From positions 1 through 12,243 of the forward strand of contig JAQUAP010000043.1 of NCBI GenBank assembly GCA_028687205.1: DNA of 12,243 bases, read 5' to 3'. Every line of letters starts with the position of its first letter. Position 1 is the stretch's first letter. This stretch comes from Candidatus Omnitrophota bacterium. GTDB lineage: Bacteria; Omnitrophota; Gorgyraeia; Gygaellales; Profunditerraquicolaceae. The notes below the pieces were generated by a model. That model saw only the letters and a list, made by a program, of their open reading frames with translations. It was not told where the DNA came from and made no database searches. The position numbers and the translations under genes were made by a program. Of the stretch, positions 5,622-12,243 are shown in pieces.

Positions 5622-8060
5622 TTATAATTTTTTAAGAAAAGTATCGGCTAACCCCTGGATAATATCCGTTACCGCAGCCTGAAAACTGTATTTCGGTTCT
5701 TTAAGCGTACCGCTGACAACAATCACCGCGAATTTTCCGGTCTCGCTGATTATCGCGGTAGTGACATCTTTAAAAGTGCCGCTTAAGGGGATCTGTTCGC
5801 TGAGAATATCGACATTAAGCCTGGCGTTAAGGGAATTATCAAACCCGATCCTGACCGGGCCGGAGAGGTTAAGCACATTGCTTTTTAATAACAGGTTTTC
5901 GGTAGAGATAGATTTATCCTGGATAACAAAGGAACAGGCCCCTTCATAGAAGATGATATTAGCAAACTCCTGGGAGAATAATAATTTACCCAGGCCCTTG
6001 AATAAATCCAGTTCCCAGAGCCTGCCCTTGGTAATGGCGATCCTGCCTGCCCCCAGCGAATTAGCCGGGTCGCTTAAAAATCCGTTTGCCTTAACCTCTC
6101 CCTGGATAATCCCTGAGATATCTTTATTTTTGGCCGGGGTATCTTTTTTCAACTCTTTAACCTCTACGCCTTGCAGGGCAGCGGTAAACCAATAAGGGGT
6201 GTCTTTAGAGCTAAGGTTGACGGTAAAAGCTGCTTCCAGTGAACCGCTGTATAAAGACAGGCGGGCACTCTCGACGCTGGCTAAGCCGTTGGCCTGGGCA
6301 TAACTGACAAATAAATCCGTCCCTCTTAAACCGTACAAAGAAATCGCCTCGCTAGCCAGCCGGGCATTGATAACGTAACCTTTCGGGTCATTAATATTGC
6401 CGAATAAATTAAATTGCGCCTTAACCTTACCTTCCGGCCTGGCCTTAGCCAGCTGCTCTTTAAGTTTAGGTAAGACGTATTTTAAATCTTTTAAATCAAC
6501 GCTTAATTCTCCGCTTAAATCAACATTGGTTACGCGTGGATTTACGTTATCAATATTGCCGGCCAGGGAAAAAGCGGAAGCAAAATAATACCCTGAACAT
6601 TTAGATACCTTAAGCAGCTTATTCTGCAAGCTTAAAAGAGAGGCTAAGGTAAGCGTATCGGATTTTAAGGCGATATCCAGGAGCGGAAACGCCTGGCGCG
6701 CACCCCTCGTAAAAGTTATCCTGCCATTAATATTCTGAATAGGCTGCTCTAATTTTACTAACTTCACATCGGCATTAACTACATCCAGCCATAGCGTCAA
6801 GGCAGGGCCGCCTGCTTCTTTAAGCTTACCCTCCCACGCTAAAGACAAATTACCCTGGCCATTCATTATCCCCGGAAAATTAAATTTTAATTTATCCTTT
6901 AATACAGCCTGTAAGACCTCCAGGCTAAGGCCGGCGTTTGCCTTGATGCTCAGCGCGGGGTCATTAAAATTATTCAGGATTACCTTGCCGCTGACAGGGA
7001 TACCGAAAATAGCGGCGGTTAAATTTTCCGTGCTTAGCCCTAAATTATTAAAAACCACGTTGCCGCCAAGCGCGCTTAGCGTATCAATAAACTTCAGTCC
7101 CGAGATAAGGGCGTTGGAAATCTTGCCGCTCCCGGAATATTGAAGTTTTCTATCACTTAAGCCATACGCTAAGTTGACTCTTAAGGCTGTATCCGCCTTA
7201 ACGGAAATATTCTTCTGCTGAATATTTAAATTCTTACCCTGGGCCTGGGTATCGGCATAAAGGATGCCGTCTTTCATCTTAATATCAGAGGCCAGGCTAA
7301 GCAATCCGGCTATTTTCAGGCCTGCCTTCTGATAATAAACCGAGAATGCTTCGGGAGAAAAATTATTCACGTTCAATTTTGCGCTTAATTCCCGCCTAGG
7401 AGGATTAAATACTCCGGAGGCGGATATATTTACCGGCTGGGCAGCCGGAATGAAAGCGGAAAGTTTGAACTTTACCAAAGACGGTAATGATAATTGGATA
7501 ACGATATTAATATTTTCTAAAGAACTCTCGTAGGGCGGGCTGAAAGTCGCGTCCCGGAAAATAATTTTAGCTTTGGATATGCTAAGCCGGTAGAATAAGA
7601 CAGTGAACCCTTTTTTGGTTTTAGCGGCAGGCGCTTTGGCCTGCGGACTGGAAGCGGGAGAAGGAGTATTAACAGGGGGCTCCCCCCGGGGGACAACTAG
7701 ATCTTCCAGATTAAAAGTATTGTCTTTTCTTCTCTCCAGGAAAATTTGCGGCGATTTAAGGCTTATAAAGGGAATAGCGATCTTTTTTTCCAGCAGCGAC
7801 CAGGGTAAAAATATGCAGGAAGCCTCTTTAACCTTAAGCAGCGCGGTTTCCTCCTGGTAGATACCCAGATCCTTTAAAACCAATCCCTTAAATATATTGA
7901 CCCTGACCGATTCAAGGGTAACTTTAGCATTGGTACGCTCTTCTATGCCTTGAATGATAAGGGATTTGATTTTTGTGGGCAGGAAAACATTATTCAGGTA
8001 GATTATGCCGCCGCTAATCAGAATAGCCAGGACGAGCACAATGATAATTATCTTTTTCAT
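5622..8060 (-). CDS. AsmA-like envelope protein, inner-membrane anchored
   Basis: An 812-residue AsmA/TamB/YhdP-superfamily protein. Residues 4-22 form one hydrophobic membrane segment after MKK. The following lines read as an AsmA N-terminal chorein-like module (SLIIQGIEERTNAKVTLESV, residues 33-52), with repeated short beta strands throughout. The C-terminal region (~650-790) has the AsmA_2-type pattern GAGRIAITKGRLWELDLFKG, then VRIGFDNSLNARLNVDIL and a final VSGTLKEPKYSF. A Pro/Ala/Ser-rich linker at ~124-150 separates the N-terminal part from the rest. Family members form hydrophobic grooves across the periplasm and are implicated in phospholipid transport and outer-membrane homeostasis; that role is inferred here. 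The ATG overlaps the CCA-enzyme stop by 4 bp (ATGA), so translation is probably coupled. It is the last gene of the glyA-led operon and lies 49 bp before the barrel gene. Confidence 0.85.
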   Translation of the reverse strand: MKKIIIIVLVLAILISGGIIYLNNVFLPTKIKSLIIQGIEERTNAKVTLESVRVNIFKGLVLKDLGIYQEETALLKVKEASCIFLPWSLLEKKIAIPFISLKSPQIFLERRKDNTFNLEDLVVPRGEPPVNTPSPASSPQAKAPAAKTKKGFTVLFYRLSISKAKIIFRDATFSPPYESSLENINIVIQLSLPSLVKFKLSAFIPAAQPVNISASGVFNPPRRELSAKLNVNNFSPEAFSVYYQKAGLKIAGLLSLASDIKMKDGILYADTQAQGKNLNIQQKNISVKADTALRVNLAYGLSDRKLQYSGSGKISNALISGLKFIDTLSALGGNVVFNNLGLSTENLTAAIFGIPVSGKVILNNFNDPALSIKANAGLSLEVLQAVLKDKLKFNFPGIMNGQGNLSLAWEGKLKEAGGPALTLWLDVVNADVKLVKLEQPIQNINGRITFTRGARQAFPLLDIALKSDTLTLASLLSLQNKLLKVSKCSGYYFASAFSLAGNIDNVNPRVTNVDLSGELSVDLKDLKYVLPKLKEQLAKARPEGKVKAQFNLFGNINDPKGYVINARLASEAISLYGLRGTDLFVSYAQANGLASVESARLSLYSGSLEAAFTVNLSSKDTPYWFTAALQGVEVKELKKDTPAKNKDISGIIQGEVKANGFLSDPANSLGAGRIAITKGRLWELDLFKGLGKLLFSQEFANIIFYEGACSFVIQDKSISTENLLLKSNVLNLSGPVRIGFDNSLNARLNVDILSEQIPLSGTFKDVTTAIISETGKFAVIVVSGTLKEPKYSFQAAVTDIIQGLADTFLKKL

Positions 8061-9490
8061 TTGACTAATCTTGCCGCTGCCTTAAGGGCCTCTGCCCTGG
8101 TTTTTAGCTTACCGATCGCCTGAAGCTCTTCTATCTCGGCTAAAATTTTACCGATTAATGGCGAAGGAGAGAGCTTGAACTCTTTCATTATATCATTACC
8201 GTTAACCAACCGGGCTTTTTTCTTTTCTTTACTCTTCTTTAAGTTCTCCTGGATTAAACGGCTGACTACCCTTTCATGCCGCCGGCGGGAGATTGCCGTG
8301 GTCAAAGGCCCTTTAGTTGCCCGCTGGTCAGCTAATGATAATAATAAAACCGCTAATGCCTCAGCTCCCGCGTCCCGGAAAAAACGGAATCTTGCTCTTG
8401 GGCTAGGGTACTCGCTGTCGGCGAGGTACCCTGGCCGCAAATGGCAAAGAATCATCTTGCGTAGAGAATATAATTCGTCATTGGAAAGCCTGAGCCTCCT
8501 GGCGATATCCTCGCTTAAAATCACCCCCACCCTTTCGTGGCCGTGAAAAGTAATCCTGCCTTTTTTCCGGCGCAGGGTCGCAGGCTTACCGACATCATGC
8601 AGGAAGGCGGCTAATTTTAAGAGCTGCCTGCGCGACCTGTCCGCGGAAATATACGCATCCAGAAAATCGCGGATGGCTTTTCCCCTGGCCTCCTTAAAGA
8701 TTAATTCTATCTGCCGGACCGACTCTAAGGTATGCTGCCAGACATCCAGGTGATGGTACGGCCCCTGGCCGATCCTGCGCATCTTCTTTATCTCGGGGAA
8801 AATAATCTCCAGTATTTTCAATTTATCCAAAGCCGCCAGGCAGGCATAAGCCTTCTCGCTGTCAAAGACCTTGAATAACTCATCACGTACGCGCTCAAAA
8901 GAAACTTTGGCTAATTTCGCTTTTTTGGCCCTTGCCTGCTTAAGCGTCTCTTTATCGATTTTAAAACCTAAACGCGCAGTAAAACTAAAAGCGCGTAAAA
9001 TACGCAGCGGGTCTTCGCGGAAAGATTGCCTATCGACTACGCGGATTATTTTGCGTTTTAAGTCTTCCCTGGCTCCGTAAGGGTCTATCAGCGCGCTGCT
9101 TAAATCTTTAGCGTCAAAGACTTTTTCCAGTTCCAGGGCGATTGCATTTATAGTGAAATCGCGCTTGCGTAAATCTCCTTCTAAATTCTTGCCGCGAAAA
9201 TCCGAAAAATCAAAGGTATATATTTTTGCGCCTGTTTTTTTTACGATACGGCAGGCGCCATGCTCCCGGTCTAAAACCACAAAGCCTGCCTTTAGCTTAT
9301 TGGCCAGGCTGCGGCCAAAGCTTATTGCTCCCTTTTTAATGGCAAAATCAAAATCCGGGTTCGGCTTTTGCCTTGCCAGGATCAGGTCGCGCAAAATCCC
9401 GCCCACCAAATAAAGCTTTACGCGCCTGTTCTTGGCGAAATTATAAATCTCTTTAAGGATATCTTTATCTTTTGATGTGAATTTAAGCAT
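8057..9490 (-). CDS. CCA tRNA nucleotidyltransferase / poly(A) polymerase with HD domain
   Basis: A 477-residue class II nucleotidyltransferase. The head domain has LVGGILRD (28-35), the catalytic DFD (46-48) and the RKRDFTINAIA motif (108-118). The neck carries REDPLRILRAF (158-168), as in CCA-adding enzymes and bacterial poly(A) polymerases. An HD domain follows: HH (246-247) and H253, then LHDVGKPA (297-304) and HGHE (316-319), matching the metal-dependent phosphohydrolase module fused to many bacterial CCA enzymes. Function: adds or repairs CCA at tRNA 3' ends, or adds poly(A) to RNA 3' ends; sequence alone does not settle which. The HD part may remove 2',3'-cyclic phosphate. The start at 9490 gives the expected N-terminus and no Shine-Dalgarno is visible. 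A large palindrome ends 6 bp upstream, so the initiation region is partly inside its stem. Its TGA overlaps the AsmA-like ATG. Confidence 0.9.
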   Translation of the reverse strand: MLKFTSKDKDILKEIYNFAKNRRVKLYLVGGILRDLILARQKPNPDFDFAIKKGAISFGRSLANKLKAGFVVLDREHGACRIVKKTGAKIYTFDFSDFRGKNLEGDLRKRDFTINAIALELEKVFDAKDLSSALIDPYGAREDLKRKIIRVVDRQSFREDPLRILRAFSFTARLGFKIDKETLKQARAKKAKLAKVSFERVRDELFKVFDSEKAYACLAALDKLKILEIIFPEIKKMRRIGQGPYHHLDVWQHTLESVRQIELIFKEARGKAIRDFLDAYISADRSRRQLLKLAAFLHDVGKPATLRRKKGRITFHGHERVGVILSEDIARRLRLSNDELYSLRKMILCHLRPGYLADSEYPSPRARFRFFRDAGAEALAVLLLSLADQRATKGPLTTAISRRRHERVVSRLIQENLKKSKEKKKARLVNGNDIMKEFKLSPSPLIGKILAEIEELQAIGKLKTRAEALKAAARLVK

Positions 9491-9496
9491 AAGTAT

Positions 9497-9676
9497 TGAT
9501 ATTTTGCCGAAGGGTGTTGTGAGCGCGCATTAGAAAATTTTCGGCAGATGAGTGCAAGGATTTACGGCGAACGGAGGAATTGCACCCCGCGTAAGTCTTT
9601 CCGGGAGTGAGCCGTAAACCGTAGCACTCGGCGAAAATTTTCAGCGCGCGAGCAATACCCTGAGAGCAAAATATCA
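9497..9676. repeat. ~180-bp imperfect palindrome: candidate MITE-like element or structured RNA
   Basis: This fills the gap between the nuclease stop (9677-9679) and the CCA-enzyme start (9490). Paired segments from outside in: TGATATTTTGC 9497-9507 with 9666-9676 (11 bp perfect); AGGGT 9511-9515 with 9657-9661, continuing through 9516-9520 with two G-T pairs; GCGCGC 9523-9528 with 9644-9649; GAAAATTTTCG 9533-9543 with 9632-9642; GAGTGC 9550-9555 with 9624-9629; TTTACGGC 9561-9568 with 9611-9618. The inner ~40 nt could form a smaller stem (CGGA 9572-9575 with 9600-9603). Over 50 base pairs result, interrupted by small internal loops. GAAAATTTTC is itself a palindrome and occurs twice exactly 100 bp apart (9533-9542, 9633-9642). 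No transposase is present. It could be a miniature inverted-repeat transposable element or an RNA controlling the downstream gene; I do not recognise a family. Confidence 0.7.
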
Positions 9677-10087
9677 TTATTTGTCTTGATTGAATATTGC
9701 CGACTGTTTGATAATCTCGTCTTCGACAAATATGGGCGCGTGCGCCCTTACCGCGAGCGCAATGCTATCCGAGGGACGGGCATCAATCGCCTTTTCATTG
9801 CCCGTTGAGGTCTTGAGGATTAACTTGGCGTGAAAAGTATTCTCTTCTAATTTATCAATGATCACCTTCTCAACCGTCGCTTCCAAGAATTCTATGGTTG
9901 AATGCAGCAGGTCATGGGTTAAGGGCCGCGGCGGCGCAAAACCGCTGATCTTCATTTTTATTGCCGAGGCCTCAGCTAAACCAATAACAATGGGTAAGAC
10001 CCGCTCCCCGTTTTTCTCTTTTAAGACAATCAGCTGGTCATGCCTCTTCTCGTCAATCACGATCTTGTTCAGTTCCATCTCTACCAT
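9677..10087 (-). CDS. Bifunctional nuclease (BFN/DUF151) domain protein
   Basis: A 136-residue single-domain protein of the BFN family (COG1259). Diagnostic motifs are LPIVIGLAEASAIK (31-44), PPRPLTHDL (52-60), ENTFHAKL (82-89) and DARPSDSIALAVR (102-114) followed by APIFV. Members have been reported to have RNase and DNase activity, mostly from a plant protein. The bacterial role is unclear, so 'nuclease' is a family label rather than proven activity. The usual length is 130-160 residues, so it looks complete. The start at 10087 is supported by AAGGA 8 nt upstream on the minus strand; the alternative Met4 is farther away. It follows nrdR by 13 bp in the same operon, and its TAA abuts the large palindrome. 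Confidence 0.9.
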   Translation of the reverse strand: MVEMELNKIVIDEKRHDQLIVLKEKNGERVLPIVIGLAEASAIKMKISGFAPPRPLTHDLLHSTIEFLEATVEKVIIDKLEENTFHAKLILKTSTGNEKAIDARPSDSIALAVRAHAPIFVEDEIIKQSAIFNQDK

Positions 10088-10100
10088 CTGATTTTCCTTT

Positions 10101-10589
10101 TTACCTGGATTTAGCTGCCTGGCGCGCTCCCGGCTTTTCTTTTCCCAGGATATCTTTTAGTTCCACCATAAACTGGCCCACGTCTTTAAATTGCCGGTAG
10201 ACCGAGGCAAAACGCACATAGGCGACATCGTCCAGTGACTTTAACTTCTCCATCACCAATTCCCCGATACGGCTGGAAGATACTTCGCGGTCGCTCTTTT
10301 TCTGGATCGCCCGTTCAACCCAGGTGACGATCTCTTCCATCTTTTCAATGCTCACCGGCCTCTTCTCGCAGGCGCGGATGACTCCGGCGAGGATTTTTTT
10401 GCGGTCAAACGGCTCGCGGCGGCCGTCTTTCTTGATCACCATGAGCGAGACCTCTTCGATATATTCGTAGGTAGTAAAGCGCTTGCCGCACTTGAGGCAT
10501 TCGCGGCGTCTGCGTACAGCGGATTCCTCCGCGGTAGCGCGCGAATCCACCACCTTGTCTTCTTTATAACTGCAATAGGGGCATCTCAT
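10101..10589 (-). CDS. nrdR: NrdR, ATP-cone transcriptional repressor of ribonucleotide reductase genes
   Basis: A 162-residue repressor with the standard two domains. The N-terminal zinc ribbon uses C3, C6, C31 and C34 (MRCPYC and CLKCGKRF), with the conserved DSR and RRRRE between them. The ATP-cone occupies about residues 49-139 (MVIKKDGRREPFDRKKI onward, ending ASVYRQFKDV). NrdR senses ATP/dATP and binds paired NrdR boxes upstream of nrd operons to repress deoxyribonucleotide synthesis. Family length is 150-165 residues, so it is complete. The start is fixed by the near-universal MRCP beginning, although no Shine-Dalgarno is seen; translation from the deaminase gene, which ends 6 nt upstream, is probably coupled. 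No nrd gene and no obvious NrdR box is in the window, so its targets lie elsewhere. Confidence 0.97.
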   Translation of the reverse strand: MRCPYCSYKEDKVVDSRATAEESAVRRRRECLKCGKRFTTYEYIEEVSLMVIKKDGRREPFDRKKILAGVIRACEKRPVSIEKMEEIVTWVERAIQKKSDREVSSSRIGELVMEKLKSLDDVAYVRFASVYRQFKDVGQFMVELKDILGKEKPGARQAAKSR

Positions 10590-10595
10590 TCTATT

Positions 10596-11060
10596 TTATT
10601 TTATTTTCTTTACTTTTATCCCGGCTTCTTTTAAAAACTCCGCGGCCATTTTATCCGGGTAAGCCCCGGCAATCACGATTTCTTTTATCCCGGCGTTAAT
10701 CAACATCTTGACGCAGATAACGCAGGGCTGGCAGGTAGCGTAAAGCGTGCTGCCTTTGACGCTTATCCCGTATAAGGAAGCCTGGATTAAGGCATTCTGC
10801 TCGGCATGCAATGCCCGGCAGAGCTCGTGGCGTTCTCCCGAAGGGATTTTAAGCTTCTGGCGCATACAGCCGACATCAACGCAATGTTTTAAGCCCGAGG
10901 GCGCGCCATTATAACCGGTAGCCAGTATCCTTTTATCTTTTACCAGGACCGCGCCTACGCTGCGGCGCAGGCAGGTTGCCCTTTTGGCGACGAGCCGGGC
11001 AACATCTATAAAATACTCATCCCAGCTCGGCCTTTGATGCAGAATCTTCTTTTTCTTCAT
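10596..11060 (-). CDS. dCMP deaminase (ComEB-type, zinc)
   Basis: A 154-residue cytidine/deoxycytidylate deaminase-family enzyme. The catalytic zinc site is HAE at 85-87 (H85 ligand, E87 proton shuttle) with PCVIC (C113, C116). The insert between NGAPSG (51-56) and the HAE motif holds C60, C65, H78 and C81, consistent with the second, structural zinc of dCMP deaminases of the T4/ComEB type. Reaction: dCMP to dUMP plus ammonia, feeding thymidylate synthase for dTTP. The neighbours fit: glyA upstream supplies methylene-folate for the same step, and nrdR downstream controls ribonucleotide reductase. The ATG overlaps the glyA stop by 4 bp (ATGA). A riboflavin-type or cytidine deaminase is less likely given the insert and the N-terminal WDEYFIDVA pattern. 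Confidence 0.93.
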   Translation of the reverse strand: MKKKKILHQRPSWDEYFIDVARLVAKRATCLRRSVGAVLVKDKRILATGYNGAPSGLKHCVDVGCMRQKLKIPSGERHELCRALHAEQNALIQASLYGISVKGSTLYATCQPCVICVKMLINAGIKEIVIAGAYPDKMAAEFLKEAGIKVKKIK

Positions 11061-12243
11061 TTTTCTTTCACTAACTGCGGGTATAACGGGAACCGCTTGG
11101 CTAAACTTAAGACTTCCTTCCTGATTATTTCTAATTTTTTAGGATTATCGCTTGCTTCTATCGCGCCATTAATAAACTGGGCGATTTTATGCATATGGAA
11201 TTCTTTTAGGCCGCGCGTAGTCACTGCCGGCGTTCCGATACGGATGCCGCTGGTTACACCGGCGCCCTTCTTGTCAAAAGGTATCAGGTTTTTGTTCACC
11301 GTGATATTGACCTCACCCAATATATCCGAGGCGTCTTTGCCGGTAACCCCTTTTTCACTTAGGTCCACCAGCATTAAATGGTTATCTGTCCCGCCGGAAA
11401 CAATGCGGAAACCTTTTTGCGCTAAATATTTAGCTAACTCCTTGCAATTCCTGACTACCTGCCGCTGGTAAGTGCGGAACTTCGGGCTCATCGCCTCTTT
11501 AAACGATACGGCCTTGGCTGCGATTACATGCATCAGCGGCCCGCCCTGGATCCCGGGGAAAATCTGGGCGTCAATCTGTTTGGCAAACTCCCTGCGGCAG
11601 ATGATAAACCCGCCGCGCGGCCCGCGTAAAGTTTTATGCGTAGTGGAAGTAACAAATTCCGCGTAAGGGACGGGTGAAGGATGGACGCCTGCGGCGACGA
11701 GGCCCGCGATATGCGCCATATCCACGAATAAATAAGCGCCGACCTTATCGCATATTTTTCTAAAAACCTTGAAATCCATCTTGCGCGGATAGGCTGAAGC
11801 TCCGGCAAGGATCATTTTCGGCTTATGTTTTTTAGCTAAATCCATAATCAAATCATAGTCCAGCATCTCGGTCTTGCGGTTTACGCCGTAGCCGACCATT
11901 TTAAAAAACCTGCCGGAAAAATTATGCGGATGCCCGTGCGTAAGATGCCCGCCGCTAGCTAAGTCCATCGCTAAGACCGTATCCCCCGGCTCAACCGCCG
12001 CAAAATAAACCGCCATATTCGCCTGCGAGCCTGAATGCGCCTGCACATTAACGTGTTCGGCAGCGAATAACTTTTTGGCCCGCTCGATAGCCAGGTTCTC
12101 TACCGCATCCATATTCTCGCAACCGCCGTACCAGCGGTGGCTGGGGTACCCCTCGGCATATTTATTCGTCAGGACAGAGCCTTGCGCCTCAAGCACAGCC
12201 AGGGAAGTGAAATTCTCCGAAGCAATCAGCTCTAAATTCTCCT
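11057..12243 (-). CDS. glyA: Serine hydroxymethyltransferase (5' end off the right edge)
   Basis: PLP enzyme that converts serine and tetrahydrofolate to glycine and 5,10-methylene-tetrahydrofolate. The frame stays open to the edge and gives ENLELIASENFTSLAVLE at the visible N-terminus, so the GTG at 12196 is an internal valine codon, not a start. About 394 codons are visible; the family is 410-430, so only ~20-30 N-terminal residues are missing. Key motifs: NKYAEGYPSHRWYGG, SGSQAN for phosphate binding, DMAHIAGL with the cofactor-ring Asp, and TSTTHKTLRGPRGG with the PLP lysine codon at 11633-11635. The C-terminus ends LYPQLVKEK. It is the first visible gene of the operon and overlaps the dCMP deaminase start by 4 bp. 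Its promoter is outside the window. Confidence 0.97.
   Translation of the reverse strand, partial: ENLELIASENFTSLAVLEAQGSVLTNKYAEGYPSHRWYGGCENMDAVENLAIERAKKLFAAEHVNVQAHSGSQANMAVYFAAVEPGDTVLAMDLASGGHLTHGHPHNFSGRFFKMVGYGVNRKTEMLDYDLIMDLAKKHKPKMILAGASAYPRKMDFKVFRKICDKVGAYLFVDMAHIAGLVAAGVHPSPVPYAEFVTSTTHKTLRGPRGGFIICRREFAKQIDAQIFPGIQGGPLMHVIAAKAVSFKEAMSPKFRTYQRQVVRNCKELAKYLAQKGFRIVSGGTDNHLMLVDLSEKGVTGKDASDILGEVNITVNKNLIPFDKKGAGVTSGIRIGTPAVTTRGLKEFHMHKIAQFINGAIEASDNPKKLEIIRKEVLSLAKRFPLYPQLVKEK

Noticed and set aside
9497..9676. Rho-independent terminator between the nuclease and CCA-enzyme genes
   Set aside because: The palindrome is far longer than a terminator stem and is not followed by a U-tract on the minus strand.
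9483..9677. 64-codon minus-strand open frame across the large palindrome
   Set aside because: It lies almost wholly inside the inverted-repeat element, overlaps the CCA-enzyme start, and has no family-like pattern; it looks like a by-product of GC-rich repeat sequence.
10590..10595. Frameshift or missed gene at the nrdR/deaminase junction
   Set aside because: Both proteins have complete, canonical ends; the short AT-rich gap only lacks a clear Shine-Dalgarno.
12194..12196. GTG as start codon of glyA
   Set aside because: The frame continues upstream to the edge with the conserved ELIASENF motif, so this codon is an internal valine and the gene is simply cut by the window.
1..12243. CRISPR array, tRNA/rRNA genes, integrase or transposase
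   Set aside because: No regularly spaced direct repeats, cloverleaf-like genes or recombinase motifs were found by reading both strands.

Overview
This window reads as a compact chromosomal region from a bacterium with an outer membrane. The evidence for the envelope is an AsmA-type envelope protein and a secreted beta-barrel protein. Gene content, tight spacing and protein style (DUF3786, bifunctional nuclease, stand-alone TrpB2) recall uncultured Omnitrophota (PVC-adjacent) genomes. That is an inference from family recollection, not a database result. Nearly everything is on the minus strand; only one gene, a helicase, is on the plus strand.

Left edge (1-300): a DUF3786 gene runs leftward off the window. 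It is divergent from a Ski2-like DExH helicase (296-2176). Their start codons are 58 bp apart, and each has a promoter -10 box only 6-7 nt upstream of its ATG, so both mRNAs may be leaderless. At 2181-2258, between the convergent helicase and macro-NUDIX genes, lies a 78-bp palindromic repeat made of two inverted ~35-bp units. It resembles a paired REP element, probably works as a bidirectional terminator, and supplies the stop codon of the macro-NUDIX gene.

Middle (2256-5572, minus): an outer-membrane barrel gene, trpB2 and a macro-NUDIX fusion gene are packed with a 1-nt gap and an 11-bp overlap. They are probably read from a promoter at 5607-5612 with an extended -10 and a near-perfect Shine-Dalgarno. 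The macro-NUDIX fusion joins an ADP-ribose-binding domain to an ADP-ribose pyrophosphatase-like domain and suggests NAD/ADP-ribose housekeeping.

Right half (5622-12243, minus): a likely operon with glyA (5' end off the window), dCMP deaminase, nrdR, a bifunctional nuclease gene, a CCA-adding enzyme/poly(A) polymerase with HD domain, and an AsmA-like gene. Several junctions are 4-bp ATGA overlaps. The first three genes make sense together in one-carbon/dTTP supply and control of deoxyribonucleotide synthesis. The operon is interrupted at 9497-9676 by a ~180-bp imperfect palindrome. It starts directly after the nuclease stop codon and ends 6 bp before the CCA-enzyme ATG, with two identical GAAAATTTTC palindromes exactly 100 bp apart. 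This is the least explained structure in the window: a candidate miniature inverted-repeat element or structured RNA.

No tRNA, rRNA, CRISPR array, transposase or prophage gene was found. No gene-free stretch exceeds 300 bases; the longest is the 186-bp gap holding the large palindrome. Most of the region is ordinary housekeeping sequence. The most notable items are the two palindromic elements, the macro-NUDIX fusion, the divergent leaderless promoters and the linkage of trpB2 to a barrel gene.
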